A DNA stretch of 34,570 nt, from contig JAQTYA010000026.1 of assembly GCA_028688525.1 (NCBI GenBank), positions 1 to 34,570 on the forward strand, read 5' to 3'. How positions within the stretch are numbered: the stretch's first letter is position 1; each line of letters starts with the position of its first letter. Shown in pieces: positions 17,250-25,354 of the stretch. The DNA comes from Methylococcus sp. (GTDB taxonomy: Bacteria; Pseudomonadota; Gammaproteobacteria; Methylococcales; Methylococcaceae). Made by a program: the position numbers and the translations under genes. The notes under the pieces are model-generated. The model ran no database searches. It was not told where the DNA came from and was given only the letters and a program-made list of their open reading frames with translations.

Positions 17250-18965
17250 ATGGCCACCGTTCCAGCCTTTCAGCCCTTGAGCGGCTTGGCCAAGAGTCTG
17301 GTCAAGGCGGAGCTGCTTTCCGAAAACGATGCGCAGGCGTATGTTGAGGATGCCCGCAGGAAACGGGTGCCCTTGGTTAGTTTTCTTGTCTCCAGCAAAA
17401 TTCTCGATGGTTTGAGTATCGCTCAGGTCGCTCAGCAGGAGTTCGGGCTTCCTCTGCTCGATCTGGACGCGGTAGCGTTCGACATTCCCCCGACCCAACT
17501 GGTCAACGAAAAGCTGATACGCCGCCACCACATTCTGCCGCTGACGCGGCGCGGCAACCATCTTTTCGTCGCGGTTTCCGACCCGACCAATTTTATGGGG
17601 CTGGATGAAATCACCTTCCAGACCCGGCTGGTGACCGATTGCATTCTAGTTGAAGAAGACAAACTTTCACGCCAGATCGAGGCTGCATTGGAGGCGGGAG
17701 ATACCAGCCTCAAGCAGCTGCTCGAAGAAGATCTGGACAACCTCCAGATTTCGGCGGGCGACGAGGATATCAATCAAGGCGAAGCTGAAGTGTCGGGTAT
17801 CGACGAAGCGCCGATCGTACGCTTCGTCAACCGGTTGCTGTTGGACGCAGTACGCAAAGGCGCCTCGGATATCCACATCGAGCCGTACGAGAAATTCCTG
17901 CGCATACGCTTCCGCCACGACGGTATTCTGCACGAGGTCGCGAACCCTCCGCCGGCACTCGGAATAAAGATATGCGCCCGCATCAAGGTCATGTCGCGCA
18001 TGGATATCGCCGAACACCGGATACCCCAGGACGGCCGCATCAAGATGATGCTGTCCCGGTCTCGCGCCATTGATTTCCGCGTCAATACTTGCCCGACGCT
18101 TTTCGGGGAAAAGATCGTTTTGCGTATTCTCGATCCGGGCTCGGCCCAACTCGGGGTCGAACTGCTGGGTTTCGAGCCCGAACAGCAGGAAAATTTTCTA
18201 CGGGCGCTGGAAAAGCCTTACGGCATGATCCTGGTAACAGGGCCGACCGGCAGCGGTAAAACGGTGACCTTGTACACCGGGTTAAATCTCCTCAACCGGG
18301 TCGAAAGCAATATCTCTACGGTCGAGGATCCGGTGGAGATCACCGTGCCGGGGATCAATCAGGTCAACGTCAATTACAAGACCGGCCTCACTTTTGCCGA
18401 AGCGTTGCGCGCCTTCTTACGCCAAGATCCGGACATTATCATGGTGGGCGAAATCCGCGATTTGGAGACGGCGGAGATCGCGGTCAAAGCGGCCCAGACG
18501 GGGCACTTGGTGCTTTCCACACTGCATACCAACGACGCGCCGCAGACTTTGAACCGGTTGATGCAGATGGGCATTCCGGCTTTCAACATCGCGTCTTCCG
18601 TACTGCTGATCATGGCCCAGCGTTTGGCTCGAAGGCTTTGCTCTCACTGCAAGAGGGAAGAGGTCTTGCCGTCCGAGGTGCTCCTTGCCGCCGGTTTTCA
18701 CGAGGACGAGATCGGAAAATTTACGGTTTACGGGCCGGCAGGCTGCGACAAATGCGTCAAGGGCTACAAGGGGCGGGTAGGGCTCTACCAGGTCATGCCG
18801 ATTTCCGAAGAAATCAACCGTATCATCTTGGAGGGCGGAAACGTGATGGCTCTGACCGAACAGGCGCATTCGGAGGGTATCGCGGATCTGCGCACTTCCG
18901 GGCTGCGCAAGGTCAAGGCGGGCATCACCAGCCTCGAAGAAGTCGATCGTGTGACTAGGGATTGA
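17250..18965 (+). CDS. pilB: Type IV pilus assembly ATPase PilB
   Basis: The 571-residue product is the pilus extension motor. The N-terminal MshEN/T2SSE_N domain (LAKSLVKAELLSENDAQAYV ... FGLPLLDLDAVAFDIPP) is followed by the secretion-ATPase core. Walker A GPTGSGKT is at about 331-338, the Asp and His boxes are present (VGEIRDLETAEIA, TLHTNDAP), and two CxxC pairs (LCSHC, CDKC) form the zinc site typical of PilB. The ATG at 17250 fits the family start and has GGAG 11 bases before it; the frame is open upstream to 17121. PilB hydrolyses ATP to drive pilin polymerisation through PilC. It is first in a tight pilB-pilC-pilD set (4- and 10-base gaps). The 132-base spacer after valS has no clear promoter. 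Confidence 0.96.
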   Translation: MATVPAFQPLSGLAKSLVKAELLSENDAQAYVEDARRKRVPLVSFLVSSKILDGLSIAQVAQQEFGLPLLDLDAVAFDIPPTQLVNEKLIRRHHILPLTRRGNHLFVAVSDPTNFMGLDEITFQTRLVTDCILVEEDKLSRQIEAALEAGDTSLKQLLEEDLDNLQISAGDEDINQGEAEVSGIDEAPIVRFVNRLLLDAVRKGASDIHIEPYEKFLRIRFRHDGILHEVANPPPALGIKICARIKVMSRMDIAEHRIPQDGRIKMMLSRSRAIDFRVNTCPTLFGEKIVLRILDPGSAQLGVELLGFEPEQQENFLRALEKPYGMILVTGPTGSGKTVTLYTGLNLLNRVESNISTVEDPVEITVPGINQVNVNYKTGLTFAEALRAFLRQDPDIIMVGEIRDLETAEIAVKAAQTGHLVLSTLHTNDAPQTLNRLMQMGIPAFNIASSVLLIMAQRLARRLCSHCKREEVLPSEVLLAAGFHEDEIGKFTVYGPAGCDKCVKGYKGRVGLYQVMPISEEINRIILEGGNVMALTEQAHSEGIADLRTSGLRKVKAGITSLEEVDRVTRD

Positions 18966-18969
18966 GCTT

Positions 18970-20184
18970 ATGGCAGGCCAGGACACCGAGATTTTTGTCT
19001 GGGAGGGTTTGGACAAAAATGGGAGCCGGACCAAGGGCGAAACGTCCGCCCGCACGGAAATCACCGCACGTGCCGAGCTGAGAAGGCAGGGTATCCGGGT
19101 CGTCAAGATCAAGAAAAAGCCCAAGCCACTGTTCGGCGGTCCGCGGAAGAAAATTACCCCCAAGCACATTGCGGTATTCAGCCGCCAGTTGGCGACGATG
19201 CTATCGGCCGGGGTGCCATTGGTGCAGGCCTTCGACATCGTGGGCAAGGGGCATGACAACCCGGCCATGCAGGATCTATTGATGAGCGTCAAGGCCGATG
19301 TGGAAGCAGGTACGACGCTGGCAGACGCGCTGGTAAAGCACCCGCTGTATTTCGACGAACTGTTCTGCAACCTGGTGAGGGCGGGCGAGCAAGCCGGTGT
19401 GCTGGAAACGCTGCTGCACAAAATTGCCGACTACAAAGAAAAAACCGAATCGCTCAAGGGCAAGATCAAGAAGGCGCTTACCTATCCGGTGGCGGTGATC
19501 ATCGTAGCGGTGATCGTCACGGCGATCCTGCTGATCTTCGTGGTGCCGACCTTCGAGGAGCTGTTCAAGAGCTTCGGCGCCGATCTGCCAGCGTTCACCC
19601 AGATGGTGGTCAATCTTTCGCGTTGGCTGAGGGATTGGGGGTACGTAGCGGTCGGCGCGATCGCCGGTGCTGTGACCGCCTTCGTCAAAGCCAAGCAACG
19701 CTCGCCGGCGTTCAACCATACTTTGGATCGGATGGCCTTGGGTGTGCCGGTGGTCGGGGTGATCCTGCACAAAGCGGCTGTCGCCCGCTTCGCCCGGACC
19801 CTGGCGACCATGTCAGCAGCAGGCGTGCCCTTGGTCGAGGCGCTGCAATCGGTAGCGGGGGCGACCGGTAACATCATCTATAGCGAGGCCGTTCTGCGCA
19901 TGCGCGACGATGTAGCGACCGGCCAACAGCTCCAGATGTCGATGCGCCAGGCCAATATATTCCCCAGCATGGTGATGCAGATGGTGGCTATAGGCGAGGA
20001 ATCCGGGTCTCTGGACAGCATGTTGTCCAAGGTGGCCGATTTCTACGAGGAGGAAGTCGACAACGCCGTGGACTCGTTGAGCAGTCTGCTCGAACCGCTG
20101 ATCATGGCCGTGCTCGGCATACTGGTGGGCGGACTCGTGATCGCGATGTACCTGCCGATTTTCAAACTGGGTTCCGTCGTCTAA
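18970..20184 (+). CDS. pilC: Type IV pilus inner-membrane platform protein PilC
   Basis: The 404-residue GspF-family protein has a cytoplasmic lead FVWEGLDKNGSRTKGE and two repeated helical domains: ITPKHIAVFSRQLATMLSAG and VPLVQAFDIVGKG in the first, ARFARTLATMSAAGVPLVEA in the second. Membrane segments include YPVAVIIVAVIVTAILLIFV and the C-terminal LLEPLIMAVLGILVGGLVIA. PilC couples the PilB motor to the growing pilus. It starts 4 bases after pilB and lies directly before the prepilin peptidase gene, as in Pseudomonas-type pil clusters. Length is normal. Confidence 0.96.
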   Translation: MAGQDTEIFVWEGLDKNGSRTKGETSARTEITARAELRRQGIRVVKIKKKPKPLFGGPRKKITPKHIAVFSRQLATMLSAGVPLVQAFDIVGKGHDNPAMQDLLMSVKADVEAGTTLADALVKHPLYFDELFCNLVRAGEQAGVLETLLHKIADYKEKTESLKGKIKKALTYPVAVIIVAVIVTAILLIFVVPTFEELFKSFGADLPAFTQMVVNLSRWLRDWGYVAVGAIAGAVTAFVKAKQRSPAFNHTLDRMALGVPVVGVILHKAAVARFARTLATMSAAGVPLVEALQSVAGATGNIIYSEAVLRMRDDVATGQQLQMSMRQANIFPSMVMQMVAIGEESGSLDSMLSKVADFYEEEVDNAVDSLSSLLEPLIMAVLGILVGGLVIAMYLPIFKLGSVV

Positions 20185-20194
20185 GGATGTCATT

Positions 20195-21073
20195 TTGATC
20201 GACTTGTCATTGTTGTCGTGCCCCTATGCCCTGATCGGCACTGCCGGTCTGTTCGGTCTGATCATCGGCAGTTTCCTCAATGTGGTCATCCATCGGGTGC
20301 CGGTGATGTTGCAGCGTTCTTGGCTCAAGGAGTGCCGGGCATTGACGGAGCCGGATGCCCCGGTACTTTCCGATGAACCGGCCTATAATCTTTGGACGCC
20401 GGGATCGCAATGTCCGCACTGCGGGGCGCCGGTGCGGTTCTGGCAGAATGTTCCGGTGTTGAGCTACCTGCTGCTGCGGGGGCGCTGCGCCGAATGCGGT
20501 GCGCGTATTTCCCTGCGCTATCCTTTAGTCGAACTGCTGACCGGCGTGTTGTTCGCAAGCGTGGCCTGGCATTTTGGCGCTTCCTGGCAAACTGCGGCTG
20601 CACTGTGCCTGACCACCGGTTTGATCGCGCTGGCTTTCATCGACTTAGACCATATGGTGCTGCCGGACGACATTACTTTGCCCTTGGTCTGGCTAGGCTT
20701 ACTGTCGAATGCGCAAGGCTTGTTCTGCAGTCTGGATACCGCGCTTTATGGAGCGGTAGCCGGTTATCTCAGCCTGTGGGCGGTATACCACGGTTTTAAG
20801 TTGCTGACCGGGCGGGAGGGCATGGGCTACGGCGATTTCAAGCTGCTCGCCATGCTGGGCGCTTGGATGGGCTGGGCTCTGTTGCCGATGATCATTTTGT
20901 TTTCGTCGATTTCCGGCGCCGTGATCGGTTCGGTTGCGTTAGCCGTGGGCGGAAAGGATAGCCGCACGCCGATTCCTTTCGGACCTTTTCTGATCGCCGG
21001 AGGCTGGATCGCGTTGCTGTGGGGGCAAGCGCTCACCGATGCCTACTGGCGTTGGGCCGGTCTCGGAGGCTAG
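20195..21073 (+). CDS. pilD: Prepilin leader peptidase / N-methyltransferase PilD
   Basis: The 292-residue aspartic membrane protease has the N-terminal methyltransferase part FLNVVIHRVPVML with two CxxC pairs (CPHC, CAEC), as in full-length PilD/GspO. Catalytic Asp residues lie in IDLDHMVLPD and in GMGYGDFKLLAMLGAW, and multiple helices follow. It cleaves the leader of type IV prepilins and pseudopilins and methylates the new N-terminal residue. The start is TTG at 20195 with AAGGA 7 bases upstream; the nearby ATG at 20187 is out of frame and stops at once. It is last of the pil set; coaE starts 7 bases after its stop. Confidence 0.95.
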   Translation: MIDLSLLSCPYALIGTAGLFGLIIGSFLNVVIHRVPVMLQRSWLKECRALTEPDAPVLSDEPAYNLWTPGSQCPHCGAPVRFWQNVPVLSYLLLRGRCAECGARISLRYPLVELLTGVLFASVAWHFGASWQTAAALCLTTGLIALAFIDLDHMVLPDDITLPLVWLGLLSNAQGLFCSLDTALYGAVAGYLSLWAVYHGFKLLTGREGMGYGDFKLLAMLGAWMGWALLPMIILFSSISGAVIGSVALAVGGKDSRTPIPFGPFLIAGGWIALLWGQALTDAYWRWAGLGG

Positions 21074-21080
21074 TGCGGAG

Positions 21081-21677
21081 ATGCTTGTAGTCGGTTTGAC
21101 GGGCGGCATTGGCGCGGGCAAATCCACGGTCGCCGATTTATTCGCCCGGCACGGTGTTTCGGTTTTCGATGCGGACGAGGTTGCCCGCCGTCTGCTTGAA
21201 CCCGGGCAAGCCGCTTTCAAGGCCGTGGTCCGTGTCTTCGGCCCCAGCTTGGTCAGGGCCGATGGCCATCTAGATAGGGATGCGCTGCGGCGCCGAGTGT
21301 TCGCCGAGCCGAAATCCCGCAAGCGCCTGGAAGCCATTTTGCATCCGCGGGTTTATGCCGAGTTGGACCGTCTGGCTCTGGGCGCACCGGGGGATTACTG
21401 CCTGCTGTGTATTCCGCTGTTGTTAGAATCAGGGCGCCGCAGTTTCGTCGACCGCCTGCTGGTTGTGGATTGCCCCGAGCCGCTGCAGGTCGAGCGGGTG
21501 GTTCGGCGCAGCGGGCTGCCTGCTGAAGAAGTGCGGGCCATCATGGCGGCCCAGTTGTCCCGCATCGAACGGCTTGCCGCGGCGGATGACGTCATCGTCA
21601 ACTCCGGCGACACGGCGGCCCTCGAACCAGAGGTGGCGGCGCTGCACCGCAGGTACGGTGCGCTTGCCGCGGCTTGA
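21081..21677 (+). CDS. coaE: Dephospho-CoA kinase
   Basis: The 198-residue product has P-loop GLTGGIGAGKSTVADLFA at its N-terminus, VFDADEVARRLL (substrate-site Asp) and the LID/CoA-binding features HPRVYAELDRL and LVVDCPEPLQVERVVRR. It catalyses the last step of coenzyme A synthesis, phosphorylating the 3'-hydroxyl of dephospho-CoA. ATG 21081 is chosen because it places the P-loop at the usual distance from the N-terminus and GGAGG ends about 11 bases upstream; the frame is open to 21039 inside pilD. The pilD-coaE-zapD-yacG order is standard. Confidence 0.95.
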   Translation: MLVVGLTGGIGAGKSTVADLFARHGVSVFDADEVARRLLEPGQAAFKAVVRVFGPSLVRADGHLDRDALRRRVFAEPKSRKRLEAILHPRVYAELDRLALGAPGDYCLLCIPLLLESGRRSFVDRLLVVDCPEPLQVERVVRRSGLPAEEVRAIMAAQLSRIERLAAADDVIVNSGDTAALEPEVAALHRRYGALAAA

Positions 21678-21778
21678 CTAATCGAGGCCAAAGTTGACAA
21701 TGACGCCGTCGGCTGAAGGCCAGGCCCGATTGTCCTCCTGGGCTGCTTCCCTATTCCCTCACGACCGGTTTCCCGAAC

Positions 21779-22546
21779 TTGAAGAACCAAATCGTTTATG
21801 AGTTTCCGTTGAACGAACGGATGCGGCTGTTTCTGCGCCTGGAGCAACTGTTTCGCCAAGCCAGGCATTATTCCCAGGGGGGGGCGGTATGGGATTGCCG
21901 CGCCGTCGTAGCGACGCTGAACGAGATCGTTGCGCTGCTCAGCCGGAACGACATCAAATCCGAATTGCTCAAGGAATTGGAGCGTTTCAGCGGTGCATTG
22001 GGCAAGATGCTTGGACACCAGCACATCAATCCCGATGCTTTGAAGTCGGTATTGGATCAGCTCGATGCGGCCAGCCAGCGCCTTCACGGGCATAGCGGGC
22101 GGATCGGTTGTCGAGTGACGGAGAACGATCTGTTCAAAAGCGTAGCCCAGCGGACTGCGATACCGGGCGGCACCTGTTCTTTCGATTTGCCCGCCTATCA
22201 TTTCTGGCTGGAGCGGGACGCTGAGCGCCGGCGCGACGAATCCGCCGAGTGGTTGGACAGCTTTCGTCCGGTTCAGGACGGTGTCGGACTGGTTCTCGGT
22301 CTGCTGCGGGACAGTGCCGCGGGTATTTGGGAGACTGCGCATGGCGGATTTTTCCAAAAGACGCTCGATCACGGTTCGCCGGTTCAGCTGCTGCGCGTTG
22401 CCGTTCCGATCGAGTTGCCATATTTCGCCGAGATCAGCGGCGGCAAGCATCGTTTTTCGGTAAGGTTTCTCTCCGGTCTATCGAACGAACGCCCCGTGCA
22501 ATGCAGCGAAGACGTGCCCTTCCAATTGACCTCTTGCATGCTTTGA
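21779..22546 (+). CDS. zapD: Cell-division protein ZapD (YacF)
   Basis: The 255-residue product begins (TTG)[20 protein letters not shown], which lines up with the ZapD N-terminus. It continues with the helical domain ([37 protein letters not shown]) and the beta-rich C-terminal part ([33 protein letters not shown]). ZapD binds the C-terminal tail of FtsZ and bundles its filaments at the Z-ring. The only start that keeps the family N-terminus is TTG at 21779, and it lacks a Shine-Dalgarno, so initiation is probably weak. In the spacer, an ATG at 21700 opens an overlapping 33-codon frame of no recognisable content. Confidence 0.92.
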   Translation: MKNQIVYEFPLNERMRLFLRLEQLFRQARHYSQGGAVWDCRAVVATLNEIVALLSRNDIKSELLKELERFSGALGKMLGHQHINPDALKSVLDQLDAASQRLHGHSGRIGCRVTENDLFKSVAQRTAIPGGTCSFDLPAYHFWLERDAERRRDESAEWLDSFRPVQDGVGLVLGLLRDSAAGIWETAHGGFFQKTLDHGSPVQLLRVAVPIELPYFAEISGGKHRFSVRFLSGLSNERPVQCSEDVPFQLTSCML

Positions 22547-22575
22547 AACGGGGCCTATGTCGCGCGTCTACACCG

Positions 22576-22764
22576 TTGTCCGCTGTCCGCTGTCCGCAGT
22601 GCCGTAAGCCGGTGCCTTGGATGGAATCGCAGAAGTTCAAGCCCTTCTGCAGCGAGCGTTGCCGGCTGATCGATCTGGGCGCCTGGGCGAACGAGGACTA
22701 CGCCATCGCCGGTGAGCCGGCTGAGTCTGGCAGGCTTGCCGAGGACGATACCGATTGCCGTTGA
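22576..22764 (+). CDS. yacG: DNA gyrase inhibitor / zinc-binding protein YacG, N-terminus disturbed
   Basis: The product has the YacG zinc motif: [11 protein letters not shown] ... [20 protein letters not shown] (CxxC and CxxxC). About 62 residues are read from TTG 22576; the family is about 60-70. In Escherichia coli YacG binds GyrB and inhibits gyrase. The expected start is ATG 22557, 10 bases after the zapD stop, but a tandem copy of a 7-base unit at 22578-22597 shifts that frame so it ends at TAA 22605-22607. Without one 7-base unit the ATG frame would read [13 protein letters not shown], a normal YacG N-terminus. In the existing sequence the functional frame can start only at TTG 22576, giving MSAVRCPQC, or far upstream at ATG 22501 inside zapD. 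Whether it is expressed is uncertain. Confidence 0.8.
   Translation: MSAVRCPQCRKPVPWMESQKFKPFCSERCRLIDLGAWANEDYAIAGEPAESGRLAEDDTDCR
22578..22597 (+). repeat. 7-bp tandem repeat at the start of yacG
   Basis: GTCCGCT occurs twice in a row (22578-22584, 22585-22591), followed by a six-base partial copy GTCCGC (22592-22597). Seven is not a multiple of three, so gain or loss of a unit switches the yacG reading frame. Confidence 0.9.
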
Positions 22765-22798
22765 GCTGCGTCCGGCGGTTTAGGGCTCTCAGCAGCTC
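22763..22798. terminator. Stem between convergent yacG and cysG, weak terminator candidate
   Basis: GAGCTGC (22763-22769) and GCAGCTC (22792-22798) form a perfect 7-bp stem with a 22-base loop, spanning the yacG stop and the cysG stop. There is no T-run, so it is only a weak candidate. Confidence 0.3.
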
Positions 22799-24213
22799 TC
22801 GGACGCCTCGTCCCGTTCCGCTCGGCTGCGGTACCAGGAGAGTTGCTCCCTCAGTTTTACTACCTCGCCGATGATGATCAGGGTTGGCGCTTTGATCCGA
22901 GCGCCTTCCAGTCTGCCGGGCAAGGTTTCCAGCGTCGCGGACAGGACTCTCTGTTCCGGCGTGGTGCCCTGCTGAATCAGGGCTGCGGGCCTTGACGGCG
23001 GGGCACCGTGACGGATCAGTTCTGCGCAGATATGCGGCAGCCCCTGCAGGCCCATATACACCACCACGGTCTGATTGGGGCGGGCAAGCTGGTCCCAGTC
23101 CAGGTCTTTCAGGCTTCCGTCCTGCAGGTGCCCGGCGACGAACAGACAAGCGTGGGCGTAGTCGCGGTGGGTTAGAGGGATGCCGGAATAGGCCGCACAG
23201 CCCGAGGCGGCCGTGATCCCCGGTACCACTTGGAACGGAATAGCGTGCGCCATCAAGGTTTCGATCTCCTCGCCGCCACGTCCGAAGATGAACGGATCCC
23301 CCCCTTTGAGCCGCACTACGCGATCGCCTTCGGAAGCCAACTGCGCTAGCAGCGCGTTGATCCCAGGCTGGGGAATGGCGTGATGGCTGCGCTCCTTGCC
23401 GGCATAGATGCGCCGGGCGTCGCGCCGGATCAGCCCCAGGATTTCCGGCGACACCAGCCGGTCGTAGACGACGACGTCGGCCTCTTGGATCAGCCGCAGG
23501 GCGCGTAGGGTCAAGAGGTCCGGATCGCCCGGCCCGGCGCCGACTAGGGAAACCGATCCGCGTCTTTGGCCCGCTTCGCGGGCGGCGGCTTCGATCTCGC
23601 TTTGTAGTAGGCTTTCGGCTTCTTCGGCACGTCCGTTCAGGGCGAGGTCCGAGACGGGTCCTTCCAGCGTCCGTTCCCAGAAATGCCTACGGGCGCGGGG
23701 TTCGGGAATCGCCTGTTTGGCCTGTGCGCGCATTCGGGCGGCGAGCCGAGCCAGAGTGCCTAAACCCGCCGGAATCCAGCCTTCGATGCGAGTACGCAGG
23801 AGCCTAGCCAGGACCGGCGATGCGCCGCCCGTCGATACGGCAATGACGACGGGCGACCGGTCGACAACGGACGGAAAGATAAAGCTGCATAGCTCGGGGC
23901 AGTCTACGACATTGACGGGTATAGCGCGCCGGCGGGCTGCCGCCGCGATTCGTTCGTTGAGCTTGCGGATCCCTGTTGCGGCGACAACCAGCCGGAAACC
24001 CTCGGTATCCTCTTCCTCGAAGGTCTTTTGCTGCAGCCTCAGCCGACCGGCCTCCGCCTGTCCGACGATGGCTGCCGCTGCCTCGGGGGCTACAACGGTG
24101 ACTTGTGCGCCGGCGGCAAGTAGCAAGCCGAGCTTGCGCGCGGCCACTTCGCCGCCGCCCACGATCAGGCAGGGCGTGCCGCGAATGTTAAGGAAAATCG
24201 GCAGGTAATCCAT
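22789..24213 (-). CDS. cysG: Siroheme synthase (uroporphyrinogen-III methyltransferase / precorrin-2 dehydrogenase-ferrochelatase)
   Basis: The 474-residue bifunctional enzyme has an N-terminal Met8-like NAD-binding half: LIVGGGEVAARKLGLLLAAG, the strand LVVAATG and ELCSFIFPSVVDRSPVVIAV. The C-terminal SUMT half (from about 215) has SLVGAGPGDPDLLTLRALRL, VVVYDRLVSPEIL, LKGGDPFIFGRGGEE and TLIIIGEVVKL. It converts uroporphyrinogen III to siroheme, the cofactor of sulfite and nitrite reductases. It runs towards yacG, ending 24 bases from the yacG stop, and diverges from the TusA-like gene with 49 bases between starts. Length and domain order match classical CysG. Confidence 0.96.
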   Translation of the reverse strand: MDYLPIFLNIRGTPCLIVGGGEVAARKLGLLLAAGAQVTVVAPEAAAAIVGQAEAGRLRLQQKTFEEEDTEGFRLVVAATGIRKLNERIAAAARRRAIPVNVVDCPELCSFIFPSVVDRSPVVIAVSTGGASPVLARLLRTRIEGWIPAGLGTLARLAARMRAQAKQAIPEPRARRHFWERTLEGPVSDLALNGRAEEAESLLQSEIEAAAREAGQRRGSVSLVGAGPGDPDLLTLRALRLIQEADVVVYDRLVSPEILGLIRRDARRIYAGKERSHHAIPQPGINALLAQLASEGDRVVRLKGGDPFIFGRGGEEIETLMAHAIPFQVVPGITAASGCAAYSGIPLTHRDYAHACLFVAGHLQDGSLKDLDWDQLARPNQTVVVYMGLQGLPHICAELIRHGAPPSRPAALIQQGTTPEQRVLSATLETLPGRLEGARIKAPTLIIIGEVVKLREQLSWYRSRAERDEASESC

Positions 24214-24226
24214 CGGGTTGGGGTTT

Positions 24227-24235
24227 TGCTAGAAT
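24227..24235 (+). promoter_or_regulatory. Extended -10 promoter candidate of the TusA-like gene
   Basis: TGCTAGAAT combines an extended TGn with TAGAAT (5 of 6 to TATAAT) 27 bases before the ATG at 24263. No good -35 is seen, as is usual for extended -10 promoters. The Shine-Dalgarno is ACGGAG about 8 bases before the ATG. Confidence 0.45.
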
Positions 24236-24262
24236 GCGGACCCTGTGTAACGGAGTCAGAAC

Positions 24263-24493
24263 ATGATCGTCATCGACCAGGAGCTGGATACCAGCGGACT
24301 GATGTGTCCGCTGCCGCTGCTGCGCTTGAAAAAAACCTTGCAGCTCATGAACTGTGGCCAGACGGTACGGGTGCGGGCAACCGACCCGGCAGCCGTGCTC
24401 GATTTCGGAGTTTTCCTCGAACAGGCCGGACACCAGCTCTTAGAGCAAGCAGAAGAGTCCGGCATTCTTCTCTTCCTGATCCGAAAAGGTTGA
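24263..24493 (+). CDS. TusA/SirA-family sulfurtransferase-like protein
   Basis: The 76-residue product begins MIVIDQELDTSGLMCPLPLL. Cys15 sits in the CPxP motif that carries persulfide sulfur in TusA-family proteins, followed by the helix RLKKTLQLMNCGQTVRVRAT and DPAAVLDFGVFLEQAGHQLL. Family members relay sulfur for tRNA thiolation, molybdenum cofactor or sulfur oxidation; true TusA and paralogues cannot be told apart by eye. It diverges from cysG, the siroheme (sulfur metabolism) gene, and its stop lies 8 bases from the convergent HAD gene. Confidence 0.88.
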   Translation: MIVIDQELDTSGLMCPLPLLRLKKTLQLMNCGQTVRVRATDPAAVLDFGVFLEQAGHQLLEQAEESGILLFLIRKG

Positions 24494-24501
24494 GTAGCCT
24501 T

Positions 24502-25164
24502 TCAGACTTGCCGCAAGCTGACGATCGGCCAATCCCGCTCCTCGGCGGTGCGGCGCAGGGTCGGGTCGGGGTCTACCGCCACAGGGTGGGCCACCTGGGA
24601 CAGCAGCGGGATATCGTTGTGCGAATCGCTATAAAACCAGGCGTCTTCAAGATCATGTCCTTCGTTTTCGTCCATCCAGTCCGATAACCGGTGGACCTTG
24701 CCTTCCCGGAAGGAAGGAACCCCTTCGATTTTCCCGGTATAGCGGCCCGCCCGGATTTCGGGTTCGGTAGCGATGAGATTTTCGATGCCGTAGAGCTGCA
24801 CGATGGGTTCGGTCACGAAACGATTGGTAGCGGTGATGACCAGCAAGGTGTGGCCGGAGGAGCGATGCTGGTCGACCAGCGCCAGGGCTGGAGGCTGGAT
24901 GATGGGCAGGATCTTTTCTTCGACGAAGGCCTGGCGCCAGCGGAGCAGCTGTTCGGGCTCGTTTTCGACCAGCGGGCGCAGGGCGAATTCCAGAAATTCT
25001 CCGATGTCCAACGTGCCGCTTTTATATTCTTCATAGAACCTGGCATTAGCCGTTTCGTAGCCTTCCCGGTCGACGATGCCTCGGTCGACCAGGAAGCGCC
25101 CCCAGAGGTAGTCGCTATCGCCGGCAAGCAAGGTGTTGTCGAGATCGAATATTGCCAGAGTCAC
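24502..25164 (-). CDS. HAD-superfamily IB hydrolase (SerB-like phosphatase)
   Basis: The 220-residue product has motif I IFDLDNTLLAGDSDYLWG (nucleophile Asp7, Asp9), a helical cap (VDREGYETANARFYEEYKSG), motif II LLVITATNRFV and motif IV FYSDSHNDIPLLSQV. This is the HAD-IB layout of small phosphatases close to phosphoserine phosphatase and histidinol-phosphatase-like proteins. The N-terminal motif and the SDSHND box match the proteobacterial HAD-IB group rather than SerB itself (which has an N-terminal extension), so the substrate is left open. It diverges from rppH. Confidence 0.88.
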   Translation of the reverse strand: MTLAIFDLDNTLLAGDSDYLWGRFLVDRGIVDREGYETANARFYEEYKSGTLDIGEFLEFALRPLVENEPEQLLRWRQAFVEEKILPIIQPPALALVDQHRSSGHTLLVITATNRFVTEPIVQLYGIENLIATEPEIRAGRYTGKIEGVPSFREGKVHRLSDWMDENEGHDLEDAWFYSDSHNDIPLLSQVAHPVAVDPDPTLRRTAEERDWPIVSLRQV

Positions 25165-25258
25165 GGGTTTCCTTTACATTCCAAGAATATTACGGGATTT
25201 CGCATCGGTGTACTGCTGACAGCCTTAGATGCCCTCGCGCAGGGTTTATAAGCCGGAG

Positions 25259-25307
25259 CGGAACATGGCCGGCGGAAGGCGGAACATGCCGGGTCGGGTT
25301 GCCGACC
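25259..25307. repeat. Direct repeats and hairpin upstream of rppH
   Basis: GCGGAACATG occurs twice, 20 bases apart (25259-25268 and 25279-25288). A stem GGTCGG (25292-25297) / CCGACC (25302-25307) with loop GTTG follows. They lie in the 190-base spacer between the divergent HAD and rppH genes and may be leader structure or binding sites. The rppH frame is open through this stretch, so they could be untranslated leader or a longer N-terminus. Confidence 0.4.
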
Positions 25308-25354
25308 GGACTACAGTATACCAGTTGGGGACAATGGGCGGATTAGCGGGAGAT

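Noticed and set aside
21700..21798. 33-codon ORF starting with ATG between coaE and zapD, preceded by TTGACA
   Set aside because: No ribosome site, no -10 at proper distance from TTGACA, overlaps the zapD start in another frame and has no family features.
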